From contig OZ010786.1 of assembly GCA_963932465.1 (NCBI GenBank), positions 596,367,038 to 596,431,037 of the forward strand: DNA of 64,000 nt. Reading direction: 5' to 3'. A model generated the notes under the pieces. That model searched no databases. It was not told where the DNA came from and worked only from the letters and a program-made list of their open reading frames with translations. The translations under genes were made by a program, and so were the position numbers. Of this stretch, positions 55,701 through 63,431 are shown in pieces. This DNA comes from Maratus speciosus. Taxonomy: Eukaryota; Arthropoda; Arachnida; Araneae; Salticidae. Position 1 is the first letter of the stretch. Each line of letters starts with the position of its first letter.

Positions 55701-56539
55701 GGGATTTTTTCAAAATGGTTTAATTGGACAGTGGTCTCGCGAGATTCAATTTCATCTTTAATGAAATTTATCAGCTCATTAACATCCCAGTCAGTGTTTT
55801 TAATTCGTTTTCTATTAAATTCTAGTGCAATATCTGATGGAATAAGTTTCAGAAGAATCGGACATAATAAGTGCCCATATGAACCTGATGCAACACCTAA
55901 AGAATTAAGATTTCTTATTTGAATTTCGCATTCATCATACAAATCTCTAAAAGCCTTAATGTTACTAGAATTTCGTACTGGTTTCAAATTTAGCAGTTTA
56001 GTCATGTGACTATTTATTACCAGGTCATTACGACCAAAACGATTTTTCAATAATTCTATAGCATGAGCATAATTTTCCTTAGTCAGCGAAAAGCCTGCTA
56101 TAGTATTTGCAGCACTTCCGCCCAAAAGTGACTTTAAGTAGGAAAATTTATCAATCGGAGTTAAATGTTCGTTATTGTCAATCGCATTCGAAAACTGACT
56201 CCAAAATTCGAGCCATAAACACGAATCACCATAATATTTAGATATATTAAGTTTAGGAAGTTTAATCAAATTTTGATTCAGAATTTTCTGACTTTTTAGT
56301 AGAGAACTATTGTTGCTACTACTATCACTTTCAATGTCTGAAGAATCTTGTTTAGTTTCAGGAGTAACTGTGTTATCATTTAAAAATTTGGAAATTTTAT
56401 ATTTCCATTCAATAATATTCTCATTATAAGATTCCGATTTCTCGATTTCTTTTTCAAATTCAGTACTTGGAACCAGTGGTTCAATTTCAGAATTTAATGA
56501 TTTTAAAGTTTTCATTTTGTCATTCAATTGCTGTTTCAA
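52706..56539 (-). CDS. BEL/Pao Gag-protease-RT-RNase H polyprotein (interrupted at both ends)
   Basis: 1277 residues. Gag contains a DUF1759-type block (WLEFWSQFSNAIDNNEHL, ~105-165). Three CCHC-type knuckles lie at ~306-372 (CIFCNQTDHDTEKC, CFKCFRKFHIANFC, CKVCGKTYHNTILC). An aspartic protease follows, with CLFDSASHRTF (~425; Ser-Ala where Ser-Gly or Thr-Gly is usual) and ILIGADYL (~531). RT starts at KVRMVFDAS (~715) with catalytic YVDD at ~838. The RNase H-like part has FCDASPKGYG (~1016) and LWSDSEKTIWW (~1090). The true start is probably ATG at 56675, separated by a one-base slip. The frame ends 20 codons before the integrase frame opens, at a second slip. Confidence 0.95.
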   Translation of the reverse strand: MKQQLNDKMKTLKSLNSEIEPLVPSTEFEKEIEKSESYNENIIEWKYKISKFLNDNTVTPETKQDSSDIESDSSSNNSSLLKSQKILNQNLIKLPKLNISKYYGDSCLWLEFWSQFSNAIDNNEHLTPIDKFSYLKSLLGGSAANTIAGFSLTKENYAHAIELLKNRFGRNDLVINSHMTKLLNLKPVRNSSNIKAFRDLYDECEIQIRNLNSLGVASGSYGHLLCPILLKLIPSDIALEFNRKRIKNTDWDVNELINFIKDEIESRETTVQLNHFEKIPEKQENYKKNYKKFIPSASALTTNIKNNCIFCNQTDHDTEKCKSFTIPEMREKLKREGRCFKCFRKFHIANFCKISNENCKVCGKTYHNTILCNSNKKTEVSKNSDSIISSVYHCKGNINNISREVILQTIHVKVEAGENSETALCLFDSASHRTFITENLVSKLKPEVIRKEKLIVYTFGSRKSEERCYDVVKLKLIHLTNRKRSIIIEALVTPLITNSLIQIPPLPIKIKRKLSKFRLDTWEHLENSDVDILIGADYLYQINDKTYPINKSLFVCENLFGHSLCGTIDVNKNSESKQAEVLSTQVMKPIQNDLKTLWELETLGMNTEENISELDKEIIEKFENNLHFLEHRYEAKLLWKDDRRDLGSNYNNARNQFINLNRKLLKDKELLQKYKEIVIEQELNNIVEACSNKTVNSGYFMPHRPVLRDDKPTTKVRMVFDASSKENSKSLNDCLYGGPNLNPDLLEIIINFRKFNTAFCADIEKAFLQISVAEEDRDYLKFLWFDNDANNFFKILRFRRVPFGVTCSPFILAATIKHHIKKYRDQHPNVVYMLDNSLYVDDLISGSDLDNEAYYLSVTASEILKEAGMNLRKLKTNSIKLREMWESGNLGISEENTGSILKVLGLIWNTESDILMLDAQPFEEYYIDDPTKRTVLKMLLKIYDPLGFVNPFVIRIKALLQETWQRGLEWDNKLPEDLKCEWNTWCSEVVHLRTFEITRKYFPNMINISENSQIHIFCDASPKGYGAVAYLRSISLTGEIQTSFVWSKCRIAPLKKLTIPRLELISAVVAARMWKYLKQKLHISNLNIKLWSDSEKTIWWIRSSTTNWKPFISNRVTEIQSLTDPKDWNYCPGKENPADLLTRGENLSKLMGNNVWWCGPPWLSLSEDMWPSKRAIEMVPEAFNEMKAKPNLTLLCNESNSIPKPVFDMAKFSSLNRVYNITAWIMRFIHNANSKNPKILGPLTTSEIETAEKYWIKQTQETSFKVEIEALKQKKTT
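52712..52720 (-). other. A9 run at the RNase H-integrase frame change
   Basis: On the minus strand the run CAAAAAAAAACC separates the two frames. The upstream frame stops three codons later, while the integrase frame is open through the run. One base fewer would make them continuous. It could be a recent mutation, an assembly error or, less likely, a slip used in translation. Confidence 0.7.
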
Positions 56540-56675
56540 AAGATCCAGCTGTGATTTTCTATTCTCAAGCTCTAATTTTTGTGTATTATCTAATAAATCC
56601 CTTATTTTATCAAATATTTTTGTTGTTTGACTACGAATCGTAGCTCTTTTTTTTTTTCAATGTTTCGAAATCCAT
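56540..56675 (-). pseudogene. N-terminal end of Gag in a shifted frame
   Basis: From ATG at 56675 the minus strand reads MDFETL, then enters an 11-base A-run (56647-56657). Past it, the frame that joins Gag without stops is one base off; with 11 A the original frame meets TAG within a few codons. Beyond the run, the matching frame is open, coiled-coil-like and rich in Lys, Leu, Gln and Glu. The break is one base in a homopolymer. Confidence 0.75.
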
Positions 56676-56763
56676 CATAAAATAAAGAATTCAATTTATT
56701 CGATACAGTTCAGTTAATAAATGTATTCATAATTCTATTTATTCAATATAATTTAATTTGAGG

Positions 56764-56770
56764 TACTTAC
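56764..56770 (-). promoter_or_regulatory. Splice-donor-like site in the BEL/Pao leader
   Basis: The minus strand reads GAG|GTAAGTACC between the primer-binding site and gag, a near-consensus 5' splice site. No matching acceptor is proposed. Confidence 0.3.
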
Positions 56771-56796
56771 CTCAATCGATGATGAAATCCAGACAT

Positions 56797-56814
56797 CCTG
56801 GAGCTTTGACGCCA
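56797..56814 (-). other. Candidate tRNA primer-binding site
   Basis: Six bases inside the 5' LTR the minus strand reads TGGCGTCAAAGCTCC. A TGG start is expected because it pairs with the CCA end of the primer tRNA. The tRNA is not identified. Confidence 0.5.
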
Positions 56815-56820
56815 GAAAAG

Positions 56821-57194
56821 TGTTGCGTTGTCGGTGAGACTGCAGGTTCGGTAAATTCAAATTATTTCATAATGCATCGAAGAATAAAAACGTCTTCATA
56901 ACTTAGTTCTAATATATTGTAAATAAAATTCGTAACTTGAATAAGTAAACACACTCTACAGTTCAAATTAAACTTCTTTCTTAAAAAAACAACTATGTAC
57001 ATTTTATTTACAAATATATAGGTATATTAATATTATTATTACTCTCATTTGAGAGTTCCATTATTACCGTCAGACCGGTTCAAAACAAACTTTACATCTA
57101 CACTGAAAAGAAAATCGGAAATCAATAAAAAGGGGGTTGCCACAATGCCGACTAACAGAAAATGGCAAGCATCGCCAAGTTGGCATTCTCAACA
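56821..57194 (-). repeat. 5' LTR of the BEL/Pao element
   Basis: 374 bp, nearly identical to the 3' LTR. It holds a TATATATT motif and the AATAAA signal. Confidence 0.95.
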
Positions 57195-57220
57195 AATGCA
57201 TGGGATGTCAAATTTGAGTA

Positions 57221-57520
57221 GCTCAGCCGCTGCCCCCTGAATTCTAGGCCTGAGCGGTGGACCAAAAATGGCGGCTGCCGAAGGCGGATTTTTTTCAGCG
57301 TGTGTACGGTCCCTTAAATAGTCCTACCAATATTTTTTTTTAAGTTTTTTCCGCTTAATTTTTCTGAGAATAAACAAGATAGAGAAATCTTTTATAAAAT
57401 ACTGGTATCTACATTTAAGGGACCGTACCTACGCTAAAAAAAATCCGCCTTCGGCAGCCGCCATTTTTGTGTCATTTTTGTGTGAGCGCTCAGGCCTAGT
57501 ATTCAGGGGGCGATGAGCTC
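57221..57520. mobile_element. GC-rich palindromic element P1
   Basis: Arms of ~110 bp: GCCCCCTGAATTCTAGGCCT vs AGGCCTAGTATTCAGGGGGC, AAAATGGCGGCTGCCGAAGG vs CCTTCGGCAGCCGCCATTTT, TACGGTCCCTTAAA vs TTTAAGGGACCGTA. AT-rich centre about 57340-57410. It lies just beyond the BEL/Pao target duplication. Confidence 0.8.
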
Positions 57521-57985
57521 AGCCGTTGCCATCGAAATACTCAAGGCCTGAGGACACGAGTTGTGACGTCATCACTAATCGACCGAATTCTCACTACTGT
57601 TGGAATTCTCACCGCAAAAATTTGAATAGCAATTTTATTTTATTTTATTTATAGAATATGTATCATCTTATAAAACAATACTAACTATTTAAACTTACTG
57701 GTGAGAATTTGGAATCCCTCAATAACAAATCCGCCAGATGAGGCATAACTGTGACATTCCGCATCTAGCTGAATTTTTATTTAGGGATTCCGAATTCTCA
57801 CCAGTAAGTTTAAATAGTTGGTATTCTTTTATAAGATGATAGATATTCCACAAATAAAAGAAAAGAAAATTTCTATTCAAAAATTACCGGTGTGAGATCC
57901 AACACTAGTGAGAAGTCGGTCCATTAGTGATGACGTCACAACTCGTGTCCTCAGGCCTTGATTATTTCGATGGCAACGGCTCAGC
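57517..57985. mobile_element. GC-rich palindromic element P2
   Basis: Arms of ~200 bp: CTCAGCCGTTGCCATCGAAA vs TTTCGATGGCAACGGCTCAG, GACACGAGTTGTGACGTCAT vs ATGACGTCACAACTCGTGTC, and AAACTTACTGGTGAGAATT vs AATTCTCACCAGTAAGTTT. The arms contain the CRE-like palindrome TGACGTCA. The centre is about 57720-57780. P2 abuts P1 and both begin GCTCAGCCG. Confidence 0.85.
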
Positions 57986-58135
57986 ACCAAATGACGTCTT
58001 TAACTTCTTGCGCTTGAAATTAATTTGGCAGAAGCCCTTGACTATCTCGTCCATATTTTAGAAAAATATTTCACACCAGAATTTTTATTTAAAAATATTA
58101 ACTTATCCATTTGTCTAGTTTTTTCTTTGTATCTT

Positions 58136-58343
58136 TTAACCCTAGAACTACCGGAAATTTTACTCAAGTTTTATAAAAACATTCTACACCAGAATTTTTA
58201 CTTAAAACAATTTAATTTGTTTATTTAACTTATTATTGTCTGATTTATACATTTAGTTTGTTTTGAAGAAATTTCTGGTTTGAATAAATATTTTGAATGT
58301 ACATGTCGGGTCCAATGGACCCGTCTGGTAGACGGAAGGTTAA
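58136..58343. mobile_element. TTAA element, family T1 (young), first of a chain
   Basis: TTAACCCTAGAACTACCGGA to GGTAGACGGAAGGTTAA, 208 bp. It differs from 61521-61728 at about two positions. Inner ACACCAGAATTTTTACTT / AGAAATTTCTGGTTTGAA and palindrome GGGTCCAATGGACCC. Confidence 0.9.
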
Positions 58344-58561
58344 CTCCTTAATTCTCGCTCCCGAGGTGTTCACGGGCTGTGTCTATTACTCAAATTGTTT
58401 GGCTCCCACCAGTTTTATAAAATAGTGAAATGAAATTGGCTATGTTTTAGTGTCGTTTTACCTGTCATTAAATAACATGAATATTTCATTTTCTTAAAAG
58501 TGGTGCCAATAAGCAATATGAATTATTCAGCCGTAATTTAATTCGAGCCTTAAGGGGTTAA
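58340..58561. mobile_element. TTAA element, family T2 (inverted), second of the chain
   Basis: TTAACTCCTTAATTCTCGCT to GAGCCTTAAGGGGTTAA, sharing TTAA with the preceding T1 element. Body GTTTTACCTGTCATTAAATA is the inverse of other T2 copies. Confidence 0.8.
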
Positions 58562-58640
58562 ACAAGTTTTATAAAAAATTTCTGGTTCGTATTCAATTGG
58601 TAGCAGTCAAAATGATTCCTCGCGGTCTTTCTAGTGTTAA
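58558..58640. mobile_element. Half of a T1-like TTAA element, third of the chain
   Basis: Begins at the shared TTAA and ends CGGTCTTTCTAGTGTTAA; read inverted it matches the left half of 28816-29031 up to the ACCAGAAA site. Confidence 0.55.
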
Positions 58641-58689
58641 TCCAAGGCGACGTACATAGCATGTCTTTTCAGGTCAAGAGGTTAAATGA

Positions 58690-58905
58690 ATTTTATGTAT
58701 TTTACACATATTTTTGAAAATATTTACATGTTATACTCAATGCACACTTTCGGCATTCATATATAATATACGTGCACATATGGGGAATTTTTGACAAGAA
58801 AATGGTATTTTCGTATAACCATAAGGTATGATTTTTATTTTTGTAATTTTTTTAATAATTATTTCACATAGTTTTTATGAAAAGAACATTATACAGTATT
58901 TATCT
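58690..58905 (+). repeat. Partial copy of the fold-back element arm
   Basis: CACACTTTCGGCATTCATAT, GGGCACATAC-like GTGCACATATGGGGAATTT and TCGTATAACCATAAGGTATG match 45760-45860 in the same orientation. Confidence 0.65.
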
Positions 58906-58934
58906 GTAAATAATAAACATATGTCTAACATTCA

Positions 58935-59362
58935 GCCGGCTCAAAGTTATACTGAAAGTAAGGTAAAATGGTAGTGCCTTCTAATTTTACATTTTACTGA
59001 CTATTAGTCAGTACATAATCCCAAAATAATAACATATTTATAACATTTAGATAATCATATGTCTGATAAATGAGTATATTGTTGCTTACTATAAAAAATT
59101 TAATTGGATTACAATAACTTCAAAACAGCATTCAAAATTAACTTGAAAACAGTACTTCACACTAATAGTTGGATGATGCAATTAATTGAATATAATGTTG
59201 CCAATTTATGTTCTAAAATAAAAAGTAGAAAGCCCAGTTTATAACATTGCCAACAGAGTGTTGTACTGGTGTTCATCCAGCATTTTGAAGTCAAACATAT
59301 TAAAAATTAGGAAGTGGTGCAAAATTACACCCCATGGATCAAAGTTACCCTGAATGACTGTA
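58935..59362. repeat. Inverted-end element related to 50045-50290
   Basis: CAGCCGGCTCAAAGTTATAC at the left and GGATCAAAGTTACCCTGAAT at the right; the right end inverted matches the left end at 50045. Confidence 0.45.
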
Positions 59363-59889
59363 AGATTTTGCTCCATTTTTCAAATATTTTATTGAAATAA
59401 AACTAAATACATGTTTAAAAAGAGATTCTTCGCACACAGTAGACACCCTGTAACTAAAATCAAGGTAAATTTATAATTTGCATATACCATAAAAATAAAT
59501 TATTTTTGTGTTTACATTTTCGAACAAAATATTAAAATTCATTTTTAGTATATAAATAGAGAAAATTATGAAATAAATCTGAATTAATATTTTGAACTTT
59601 TTATTGCTAAGTATAAATATAAACATAAATTCTAAGTATACAATGTTTTGCTGAGCCGTATCACTCAAGTACATTATATTTAGTATGTTTCTTCTGTAGA
59701 GTATATATCACACTAGCCTGATCCCACACAGATCAGCTTCGCTGCAGTTTACTTTATTTTAAGTTAATTCCTGTTTTTACGGTGTGTTTTGAATTTTTTG
59801 CAACACAAAATAGGAAATCTTACAGGAAATGGCTGTTATCTTGTTGTCTTTTATAAATTAAAAATGAACTATAATGTATTTAGAATCCA
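59363..59889. other. Unassigned AT-rich sequence
   Basis: Nothing supported. Confidence 0.4.
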
Positions 59890-59958
59890 GTTTTATTTTA
59901 TTTTATTTTATTTTATTTTATTTTATCTATTTATTTATTTATTTATTTATTTATTTTT
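59890..59958 (+). repeat. (TTTTA)n and (TTTA)n microsatellite
   Basis: A TTTTA pentamer run followed by a TTTA tetramer run. Confidence 0.92.
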
Positions 59959-59970
59959 GTTTTGTTTTGT

Positions 59971-60803
59971 TAGGGTTTCGTTCATGTGACGAAACCCTAT
60001 TCGTCTCTCTCCTCTGTCTGTCTGTCCGTCATAGAGCCCATTCTCTTAAGCTATATATGTTGGAGACTTGAAATTTTGCATACTTGAACACCTCACCTTT
60101 GTACAGCTGATCGCCTCACATCAAACGACAAAGCCTAAAATTTTGAAAAAGTTTTATATTTAACCCTCTGGTCTTCAACTTGTGTATTTTAATCTTTTTG
60201 CTCTAACTGAACCCCTAATTAAGTTGAAGGCTTAAAATTTTGCATACTTATAGCTGAACACATCACATCAAACGACAAATCATAAAATTTTGAAAAAATC
60301 TTATACTTAACCCTCTGGGCTCTAACTTGGGCATTTTAAGCCTTTTTTTTTTCTAACTGAGCCCCTATTTAAGTGAAGACTTGAAATTTTGCATGCGTAT
60401 AGCAGAACACTCGCGATCACACGAAAAATCGTACAAATTTCAAAAAGTCTTATATTACATTCCCACAGGACTCTAACTTGTGTATTTTAAGCAATTTTTC
60501 TAACCTCCCCCCATTGCACCCGGTGGGTACTTTCTAACTTTTGCCGACACTTTGACCACTTTGACCACTCCTTCATATTATGCACATAGCCTTACATATT
60601 TCAGTTCCACTTTTTACCGCCAGGGGGCGACTACCTATCTCGGGTGATCCCCTCGACTAATATACCTACGTATAGGTTGTAAAACGGAGTTGCGTTCGGA
60701 TAGAGGTTTGTGTAGAATAGAATGCGCCCCCTGGTTGCGAAATGTGGAACTAACAGATTTCGCAAAAGGATAAAGTGTTTTGAAAGGAATATTAAACGAA
60801 ACC
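59971..60803. mobile_element. Short-TIR element with CTGT microsatellite and ~150-bp tandem repeats (E4)
   Basis: AGGGTTTCGTT at the left recurs inverted as AACGAAACCCT at the right. Next to the left end are a terminal hairpin (TAGGGTTTCGT / ACGAAACCCTA, 59971-60000) and a CTGTCTGTCTGTCCGTC run. Three units with GAAATTTTGCAT then follow at about 60070, 60236 and 60385, each with a CTCTAACTTG..TATTTTAA segment. Confidence 0.6.
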
Positions 60804-61139
60804 CTCTGTGCGATCTGCGATCACACTTACCCAATTGTTTTTTTTTGTTTTGTTTTCGCCTCCGCTATATTTTATTATGGCTGCATGTAAAATTTAACGA
60901 TTCTAGCTCCTTAATTGTGTATAGATTTTTAGAAAGATAGACAGAGTTATAAAATATTACTTTTGTATGTATTAGAGGAACGAACCACAAGTTGCCATCG
61001 GTAAAAAATAACCTTTTTCCGCTACAAACTGCATTAGTGCTACATACATAATCAAAAAAGTAAAATGAGGCTTTATTATTATTGTTATTGTGTAAAATTG
61101 AAGAAATGGTGGAAAAAAATATATATGAAAAAATTTGGT
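60804..61139. other. Unassigned AT-rich sequence
   Basis: Nothing supported. Confidence 0.4.
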
Positions 61140-61164
61140 TTATATATATATATATATATATATA
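61140..61164 (+). repeat. (TA)n microsatellite
   Basis: About 12 TA dinucleotides. Confidence 0.95.
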
Positions 61165-61378
61165 ACCGTTATAATCCAATGCAAATTATCAAGAAAAATT
61201 GTGAATGTATAAATAATAAAGGAATTAATTTAAATGGAAAATGATGTATAAACCACCATATAAGTCTATTAAACGGACTATAACAAATGCAACGTGGATT
61301 TTAAAACACAGTAAACATAGGAAAAATGGAAATTTGTGAAACCGAGGCAAATTCGCCAGGCCCCCAACAACTTGATAA

Positions 61379-61381
<3 letters not shown>

Positions 61382-61411
<30 letters not shown>
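61382..61411 (+). repeat. (AT)n microsatellite
   Basis: About 14 AT dinucleotides followed by ACAGAGAGAGA. Confidence 0.95.
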
Positions 61412-61415
<4 letters not shown>

Positions 61416-61520
61416 GAGAGATATACACAAAGAAATTGTTATAGGTCCACATGTAAAATGATAATTACTTTCACAAAATAAAATAGTTTTGAAATAATGT
61501 AAAATCCTTCTCATTTCATC

Positions 61521-61728
61521 TTAACCCTAGAACTACCGGAAATTTTACTCAAGTTTTATAAAAACATTCTGCACCAGAATTTTTACTTAAAACTATTTAA
61601 TTTGTTTATTTAACTTATTATTGTCTGATTTATACATTTAGTTTGTTTTGAAGAAATTTCTGGTTTGAATAAATATTTTGAATGTACATGTCGGGTCCAA
61701 TGGACCCGTCTGGTAGACGGAAGGTTAA
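61521..61728. mobile_element. TTAA element, family T1 (young)
   Basis: 208 bp, the near-identical partner of 58136-58343 in the same orientation (differences CTGCACC/CTACACC and AAACTATTT/AAACAATTT). Bounded by TTAA at 61521 and 61725. Confidence 0.92.
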
Positions 61729-62960
61729 TCTGCTCATGGTAGCATATATACTACCCTATAGAAATCCTTTAAAACATAATACAATCTCAGTTTTTGTTGT
61801 TGTTTTATTGATCCACAATGGCACAAATACCACAAAACAAATATTTTTCCCTTGGCAATTTCTTTTAGTGGGAACTAGAGGGTGAAAGGTTTAAAACTTT
61901 TAAGAATTTTTCAAAGTAGAATTTTACAGTAAACAAAGCGATAACTGGAAACATTCGAAAGGGCGCCATGGCGCCCACGATAGCCGGATTTGACAGCCCT
62001 GCCTTACACACATCTTTGCAGATTGATTATTGTCCGTGTTTTATAACGGAGCTGTGAATAAAACGAAGAAGATGAATAATGGAGTCTCTACTGGTTCGGG
62101 ATGAAGTAACTCAGGATGTAACCACCGCCCTCTGAATAATACCTGAGATATAAATGTTGGCTATTCTGCTTAAAAATCACAAATTTAAATTTAAATTTGT
62201 TTCAAAAATATAATTAAAAATATTTTTTAATAAGTTTTAAAAATAAATGTAAAAACTATCCTACGAATTTTTCAATAGAAATAGATTTCTAGAACCTTCA
62301 AGCATGGCAATCTAAACTGTCACTACTTTCAACCAAGCAGTTTTAGAGTTATGATAAAAACTAAAGTCGCAGCAGTTGAATCAATGAACAAAATGAATTT
62401 CACATAAAGAGTTCATACTTTTAAACGTGCATTATCCTGACTTCTCCACCGAACGACTGCTCATTTCGTAACGTAGCGTAAAATTCCGAAAAAAAAACAT
62501 ATATAACATCAAAATTAGGTGTTCGTATTGAAAATTTCAGAATTTGGTACAATTTGAGTATGAAAACGACCCTAAGATTACTTTAAGAAAGAAAGGATAA
62601 TTTTTAGTTGAGTGGTCATTTCTGTTTTTTTTGGGGGGGGGAGGGGGGGAGAGACAATTTAGTGATTAAATTGTATGGGGTGTTTATTTATTTATTTACT
62701 TTTGCTCACTCTGTATATGTTATTGTAGCTCTCAACTTTCGTCTGATCCTTTTCACATGCAGCTATGTTTCAACATTAGCGTTGCCACATGCGTTTGGAA
62801 TGTAAAAGTCAAACACTTAATTTTTCTTGCAATAGTGAAATAGGTGACAAAAATATAATTAGGTTATAAATGAAATATTCCGTACTAAGACGGTAGAGTA
62901 AAAGATTGAACCTCAGCTATTACAACAGAAGATGATTCTGGTTTCTTATATGATCCGTTC
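61729..62960. other. Unassigned sequence
   Basis: A G-run (62630-62650) and a CAATGG/CCATGGCGCC-type patch near 61970. No supported frame. Confidence 0.35.
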
Positions 62961-63179
62961 TTAACCCTTTGAAGGGCGGTGGTATGGTTATGAAACCACT
63001 TAATTGTAATTTTCAAACACCACAATGGCACCAGAATTTTTGTAATATTTTTTTCGTTGAATATGTATGTGAATTATAGCCCTTTTCTTGTTTATAATTA
63101 AATTTGTTCGCAAATTCCGGTGTCATTCATTTATGTTAACATTTTCGCAATGAAAAAGCTTTGCCCCTGAAAGGGTTAA
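62961..63179. mobile_element. TTAA element, family T4
   Basis: TTAACCCTTTGAAGGGCGGT to TTGCCCCTGAAAGGGTTAA, 219 bp. Inner GGCACCAGAATTTTTG / CGCAAATTCCGGTGTCATTC. It represents the unfilled form of 27866-28259. Confidence 0.75.
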
Positions 63180-63404
63180 GGTGACACGGTACATTTTAAA
63201 CATTTTTTTTTTATAATATTGTATATTCTGTGGTGCCATCATATTTAATAATGAAATGCAAATATAATTTTTTACAAAAATCTTGTAGAACAACATATCT
63301 AACTATATATTTTTTAATGTAACTTTTTAAAAATCCTTACTGCTTTTATTAAATATGCATATTTCTGCTTCAACTTTTTCTCGCATTCCTTAGAATATAC
63401 TATA

Positions 63405-63431
63405 CTAGCAAACCCCGCGGCTTTGCTCGCG
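63405..63431 (-). mobile_element. Helitron-like 3' terminus on the minus strand
   Basis: On the minus strand a CGCG..CGCG stem-loop (63416-63431) is followed by GGGTTTG and CTAG-T. The stem is weaker than at 10278 and 14886. The sequence to its right (to 64000) is related to 1-480. Confidence 0.45.

Larger units (their letters stand above)
50782..57194 (-). mobile_element. Complete BEL/Pao LTR retrotransposon
   Basis: A 6.4-kb element transcribed right to left: 5' LTR 56821-57194, leader with primer-binding site, gag-protease-RT-RNase H frame, integrase frame, 3' LTR 50782-51155. The LTRs differ at about two positions (ACTGAACAG/ACTGAAAAG, GGAAAACAA/GGAAATCAA), so the insertion is recent. 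A perfect 5-bp target duplication AATGC lies at 50777-50781 and 57195-57199. Domain order (DUF1759-type gag, CCHC, aspartic protease, RT, RNase H, then integrase with a C-terminal DUF5641-type domain) defines BEL/Pao. No env frame. Two one-base interruptions break the coding frame. Confidence 0.97.

Noticed and set aside
50782..57194. An env-like third gene in the BEL/Pao element (endogenous-retrovirus type)
   Set aside because: No additional frame between integrase and the 3' LTR; only 274 bp remain there.
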